Assembly (NCBI RefSeq): GCF_013362815.1
Contig: NZ_JABFVK010000009.1
Coordinates: 96,085 to 160,084, forward strand
DNA from: Hamadaea sp.
Lineage (GTDB): Bacteria; Actinomycetota; Actinomycetes; Mycobacteriales; Micromonosporaceae
Length of the DNA: 64,000 nucleotides
Direction of reading: 5' to 3'
Positions 61,154 to 64,000 of the stretch are shown here, in pieces. Each line of letters begins with the position of its first letter. Positions within the stretch are counted from its first letter, which is position 1. The notes beneath the pieces are model-generated. The model was not told the DNA's origin. It did no database searches and worked only from the letters and a program-made list of their open reading frames with translations. The translations under genes were made by a program, and so were the position numbers.

Positions 61154-62131
61154 CTAAGCGACAGGGACGGCGTCGCGCACCAATCGCCGCCAGATCTCGT
61201 ATTCGGGTTCGCCACGAGCGGTCAGCCCGTCGGCGGCGACGTCGTCGGCGAGCGCGGCGGCTGCGGCGATGTCGAGTTCGGCCAGGGTCTTGACGGCGAG
61301 CTGGGTGTGGGCCGGCTCGCAACCGGAGAAGGCGCGGGCCTTCGCGGCGAAGACCGCCCCTTGCGCGACGTCGGCCGCGAAGGGCCCGGAGAACGTGCGG
61401 AGCTGGGCGTACCCGGCCCCGTCGGTGCCACCGGCGAAGGTCGCAGCCAAACCGACGCCGCTCCACAGGTCGGACTGCCGGTCGGCGTCGAACCGGTCGA
61501 CCGCGGTGGCGACGTCAGCGACGTGTCCACCGTGGATGAACCAGAGCGCGCGGCCGACGCCCTGATCCCAGGCCCGCCCGAAGTACTTCGGGTGCCCCTG
61601 CCACGGATACGCCTTCGGCCGGGCCTGCTCGGTCACCCACTTGCGGGTGTGGAAGTACGCCCGGTCGAACCCCAGTCCGTCGACGGCGAGCCAGCTCATC
61701 GTCGGGTAGTAGGGCGTACCGGTGAGGTCGGGCAACACGTTGCGCCACAAGGGCCGCGGTAACCGGGCCATGGCGAAGCCGATGCCGATGTAGGTGAGGA
61801 AGATGTGCGGCTGACCGGACCCGCTGAGCAGCTCCTTGGCGCGTACGCCCCGGCCGCCGGCCATGGCGTCCCGCACGGTGTACGCCATCGTCGCGCCCTC
61901 GTACGCGAACCCGCGGTGCTCGGCCTCGACGAGTTCCAGCCGACGTTCGACCTCCCAGCGGGACTTGGCGTCGATGGCCCATTCGAATCCGCAGATCACC
62001 GCCTGCGGGATCGCCTCGAGCCGCCGGGTCGCCGCCGTCTCGCGTACGGGAAAGCCGCGTCCGGCGAAGCTGACGTCGGCCAGCTTGGGGGTCATCATCA
62101 GGTTCCGCACCGCACCGGTGAAGGTCGCCAT
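61154..62131 (-). CDS. DUF1702-family protein, copy 2
   Basis: 325 residues, clear homologue of copy 1 (FRGFAYEGA/HRGFAYEGA, YMAYVGVGWAMARLPR/FLTYIGIGFAMARLPR, DQGIGRALWFVGG/DQGVGRALWFIHG), but diverged elsewhere and with a different N-terminus (MMTPKLADVSFAGRGFPVRE). The pair could be subunits of one complex or act at different steps. The ATG at 62131 has GGAGG 7 nt upstream. The gene is 45 bp after the AhpD-like gene. Confidence 0.9.
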   Translation of the reverse strand: MATFTGAVRNLMMTPKLADVSFAGRGFPVRETAATRRLEAIPQAVICGFEWAIDAKSRWEVERRLELVEAEHRGFAYEGATMAYTVRDAMAGGRGVRAKELLSGSGQPHIFLTYIGIGFAMARLPRPLWRNVLPDLTGTPYYPTMSWLAVDGLGFDRAYFHTRKWVTEQARPKAYPWQGHPKYFGRAWDQGVGRALWFIHGGHVADVATAVDRFDADRQSDLWSGVGLAATFAGGTDGAGYAQLRTFSGPFAADVAQGAVFAAKARAFSGCEPAHTQLAVKTLAELDIAAAAALADDVAADGLTARGEPEYEIWRRLVRDAVPVA

Positions 62132-62176
62132 CGCCAGTCCTCCGCTGCTCATCACCGCCTGGGATCAGGCGCTCCC

Positions 62177-63256
62177 CTATCGTGATCCTTCGATGGCGGC
62201 GTACGCGTCTCCCAGCGTGCGGTGTACCAACCGGCTCCCGATCGACCGGGCGGCGCGGTGGCTTGCCCAGGCCGCCGCCTCGACGAGCGTCCGGTCGGCC
62301 GGATGGACCGCCCGGAACTCGGCGATGACCTCGTCGTCGACCTGATACGAAGCGATCGCGGTCAGCAGCACGAGACGGCCGACCGGCCGCAGTTCCTCGT
62401 CGAGCGAGAGCAGCAGCCGCTCGCACCAGACTCGGCTGATCCCCGTGTCCTCGCCCTGCCAGGTCTCGAGCCGGGAATCCAGCAGTTCCCGCACGGCAGG
62501 CGGAACCGAGCGCTCGCCCGCCGCTTCGAAGGCGGCGTACGCCCGGCCGACTGCGCTCGCGATCGCCGGGTTGTCCTGCGCCCAGGCGGCATCGCCCGGC
62601 AACGGAGCCGGCGGAAGCAGCGGGAGCGCCCGGCCCGGCGTACGCGGATCGCGCAGGGTCGGCCGCAGAATTCGGGCCACCCCGTGCTTGAACCGGCGGC
62701 GGGACGCCGGGCCGAGCCCCGGTGGCAGCAGGAAACTGGACAGGAACACGTTCACCATGCGAGTCAGGTAATGCATGGCGACGACCACCCCGACCAGCTC
62801 CGCGCGATCGTCCTCGCGGAACGCGTACGCCGAGCCGAACGGGTCCCGCGCCCACCGGGCGACCGCTGCCAGCGACGGGTCGGCGATCTCCGACGGCCGG
62901 TCGGCGATCAGCGCCTCGGCGACCGATTCCGAGGCCAGGTCATAGAGCCCGACGCTGTGCATGTCCACGCAGTACGGGCAGACGTTGGCGACCGAGACGG
63001 CGGTGGCGACCGCCTCCTTGACGGCCCGGCTCACGGTGGCGGTCGGCAGCAGCGGCTCCCGCAGCAAGGCCCAGTACGCCGCCGCCAGCTCCGGAACCGG
63101 CGAGTGCAGCTGCACCGGCGGGACCACGAGGCCCATCTCGTCGAGCACCTGCCCGTAGACCTCGCCGAGCAGGCCGCGCGCCGCAGTGATCGGCACCGGA
63201 GTCACGTATTTGATCTGACGTTGTGCGACCGAGGATGCGATACGCCGAATTCCCAT
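62177..63256 (-). CDS. AhpD/carboxymuconolactone-decarboxylase-like protein, copy 1
   Basis: 359 residues, longer than usual AhpD proteins. The redox motif is present: Glu81, Cys93, Cys96 and His100 (ExnCPYCVDMH). The rest is helical with RMVNVFLSSFLLPPGLGP in the middle and a second C-terminal helical half (DEELRPVGRLVLLTAIASYQ) without a Cys pair. Members are peroxidase-cycle reductants or decarboxylases. Being first in the PKSE operon suggests a role in pathway redox chemistry or self-protection; this is inference. No strong ribosome site. Confidence 0.87.
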   Translation of the reverse strand: MGIRRIASSVAQRQIKYVTPVPITAARGLLGEVYGQVLDEMGLVVPPVQLHSPVPELAAAYWALLREPLLPTATVSRAVKEAVATAVSVANVCPYCVDMHSVGLYDLASESVAEALIADRPSEIADPSLAAVARWARDPFGSAYAFREDDRAELVGVVVAMHYLTRMVNVFLSSFLLPPGLGPASRRRFKHGVARILRPTLRDPRTPGRALPLLPPAPLPGDAAWAQDNPAIASAVGRAYAAFEAAGERSVPPAVRELLDSRLETWQGEDTGISRVWCERLLLSLDEELRPVGRLVLLTAIASYQVDDEVIAEFRAVHPADRTLVEAAAWASHRAARSIGSRLVHRTLGDAYAAIEGSR

Positions 63257-63384
63257 GTTTCTCAGTATTGATCCGTCTGCCGTCGGCGCGGCGACGGTGA
63301 CGCCGGGAGCGCAATATCAAAGAACCCCGATACCGTCTCGGCTGCTCCGTCCACATTAGGTCCACATAGGATTGCCAACGACGC

Positions 63385-64000
63385 ATGCCCGAAGATGCGT
63401 ACCAGATGGTCGGTCTCGACGATGGGCCCATGGCCGATCTCATCGCGCGCAGCACGCGCACCGGGACGCTCCGCCAGATCCGTCACGTCACCCCCGTGGC
63501 CCCGCGGTCCGCCCGCGGGCTGGTCGCGGAGGTCTATCACCAGGTCGAGCGGGATTTCGGCATGCTCGCGCCGCCGATCAGCCTGCACTCGCCCGCGCCA
63601 CGCGCACTGGCCGCGGCCTGGGCGATGCTGCGCGAGACCTTGCTGGCCGCCGATGCGACGACCCGCGCGGAGCGGGAGGCGGTGGCGGCCGCGGTCTCGG
63701 CGGCGAACACCTGCCCGTATTGCGTCGATGTCCACGGCGCCGCCCTCGCCGGGCTGACTCGCGATGACATGCCCGTGTTGTCGGCCTGGGCCCGCTCCAG
63801 CGCGACCGCCGATCCGCTGCCCGGCACCTTCGGCGAGCGTCCGTCGGCCGAGCTCATCGGGGTCGCGGTCGCCTTCCACTATCTCAATCGGATGGTCAAC
63901 ATCTTCCTGCCGGAGTCGCCGCTGCCGCCGTTGCTGCGCGGGTCGGCCGCGCCGGTCGCTCAGCGCGTCGCGGCCCGGCTGCTCGGTTCGCTGGCCCGCC
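63385..64000 (+). CDS. AhpD/carboxymuconolactone-decarboxylase-like protein, copy 2 (cut by window end)
   Basis: The frame is open from the ATG at 63385 to the right edge (at least 205 residues, no stop seen). It reads MPEDAYQMVGLDDGPMADLI, then IRHVTPVAPRSARGLVAEVY, ISLHSPAPRALAAAWAMLRE, NTCPYCVDVHGAAL (Cys pair and His) and YLNRMVNIFLPESPLPPLL. These segments align with the gene at 62177 and keep its order, so the two are paralogues transcribed away from each other. A later in-frame ATG at 63406 is an alternative start. No clear ribosome site. The 128-bp gap (63257-63384) holds both promoters. Confidence 0.85.
   Translation, partial: MPEDAYQMVGLDDGPMADLIARSTRTGTLRQIRHVTPVAPRSARGLVAEVYHQVERDFGMLAPPISLHSPAPRALAAAWAMLRETLLAADATTRAEREAVAAAVSAANTCPYCVDVHGAALAGLTRDDMPVLSAWARSSATADPLPGTFGERPSAELIGVAVAFHYLNRMVNIFLPESPLPPLLRGSAAPVAQRVAARLLGSLAR

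Overview
The window is high-GC actinobacterial DNA, most likely from Micromonosporaceae or a near relative. The evidence is a complete actinobacterial proteasome/pupylation island, GTG starts, several probable leaderless genes with a TANNNT -10 box, an AfsR-type regulator, dense CGTACG words and an enediyne-type polyketide synthase. The family-level placement is inference. No rRNA, tRNA, CRISPR array, insertion sequence, prophage or replication origin was seen.

Left part (1-10433, mostly minus strand): proteasome and protein-quality genes. These are mpa/arc, dop, pup, an endonuclease-VII-like HNH gene, prcB and prcA, flanked by a ferredoxin, a small conserved protein, TrmI-type tRNA m1A methyltransferase, an M50 intramembrane protease with a C-terminal CBS-like region, and a RecB-like Fe-S nuclease. 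Pup ends in GGE, so it should not need deamidation. dop has its own leaderless promoter, and a terminator separates it from mpa. Between them lie a 21-bp tandem repeat and one copy of a dispersed palindromic repeat.

10501-27566: a NarL-type regulator with a degenerate phospho-site; two tandem paralogous ATPase-permease exporter modules closed by a strong terminator; a voltage-gated cation channel with a non-canonical filter; and metabolic genes (HAD phosphatase, PIG-L deacetylase, GNAT, enoyl-CoA hydratase, metallo-beta-lactamase-fold hydrolase, beta-mannosidase, Cys-rich pentapeptide protein, RNase H). Convergent pairs are usually separated by hairpins.

27591-51803: accessory and regulatory genes. 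They include an AraC regulator overlapping an ECF sigma factor with its membrane partner; a TetR/FAD-monooxygenase divergent pair with two palindromic operators; a MerR/MFS divergent pair with a classical MerR operator; SDR, an AfsR-like STAND regulator, APH-type kinase, secreted alpha-lytic-type protease, a NodB deacetylase-GT2 fusion, a CadD-type transporter, and an AraC regulator followed by two small secreted proteins.

51861-64000: a biosynthetic cluster running past the right edge. Seven minus-strand genes are tightly spaced: AhpD/CMD-like protein, two DUF1702 proteins, a 1935-residue PKSE (KS-AT-ACP-KR-DH-PPTase), hot-dog thioesterase, flavin reductase and P450. A second AhpD/CMD-like gene starts divergently and is cut by the window end. 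PKSE, thioesterase and DUF1702 together mark an enediyne-type polyene/warhead pathway. The duplicated DUF1702 and AhpD-like genes are the most unusual part.
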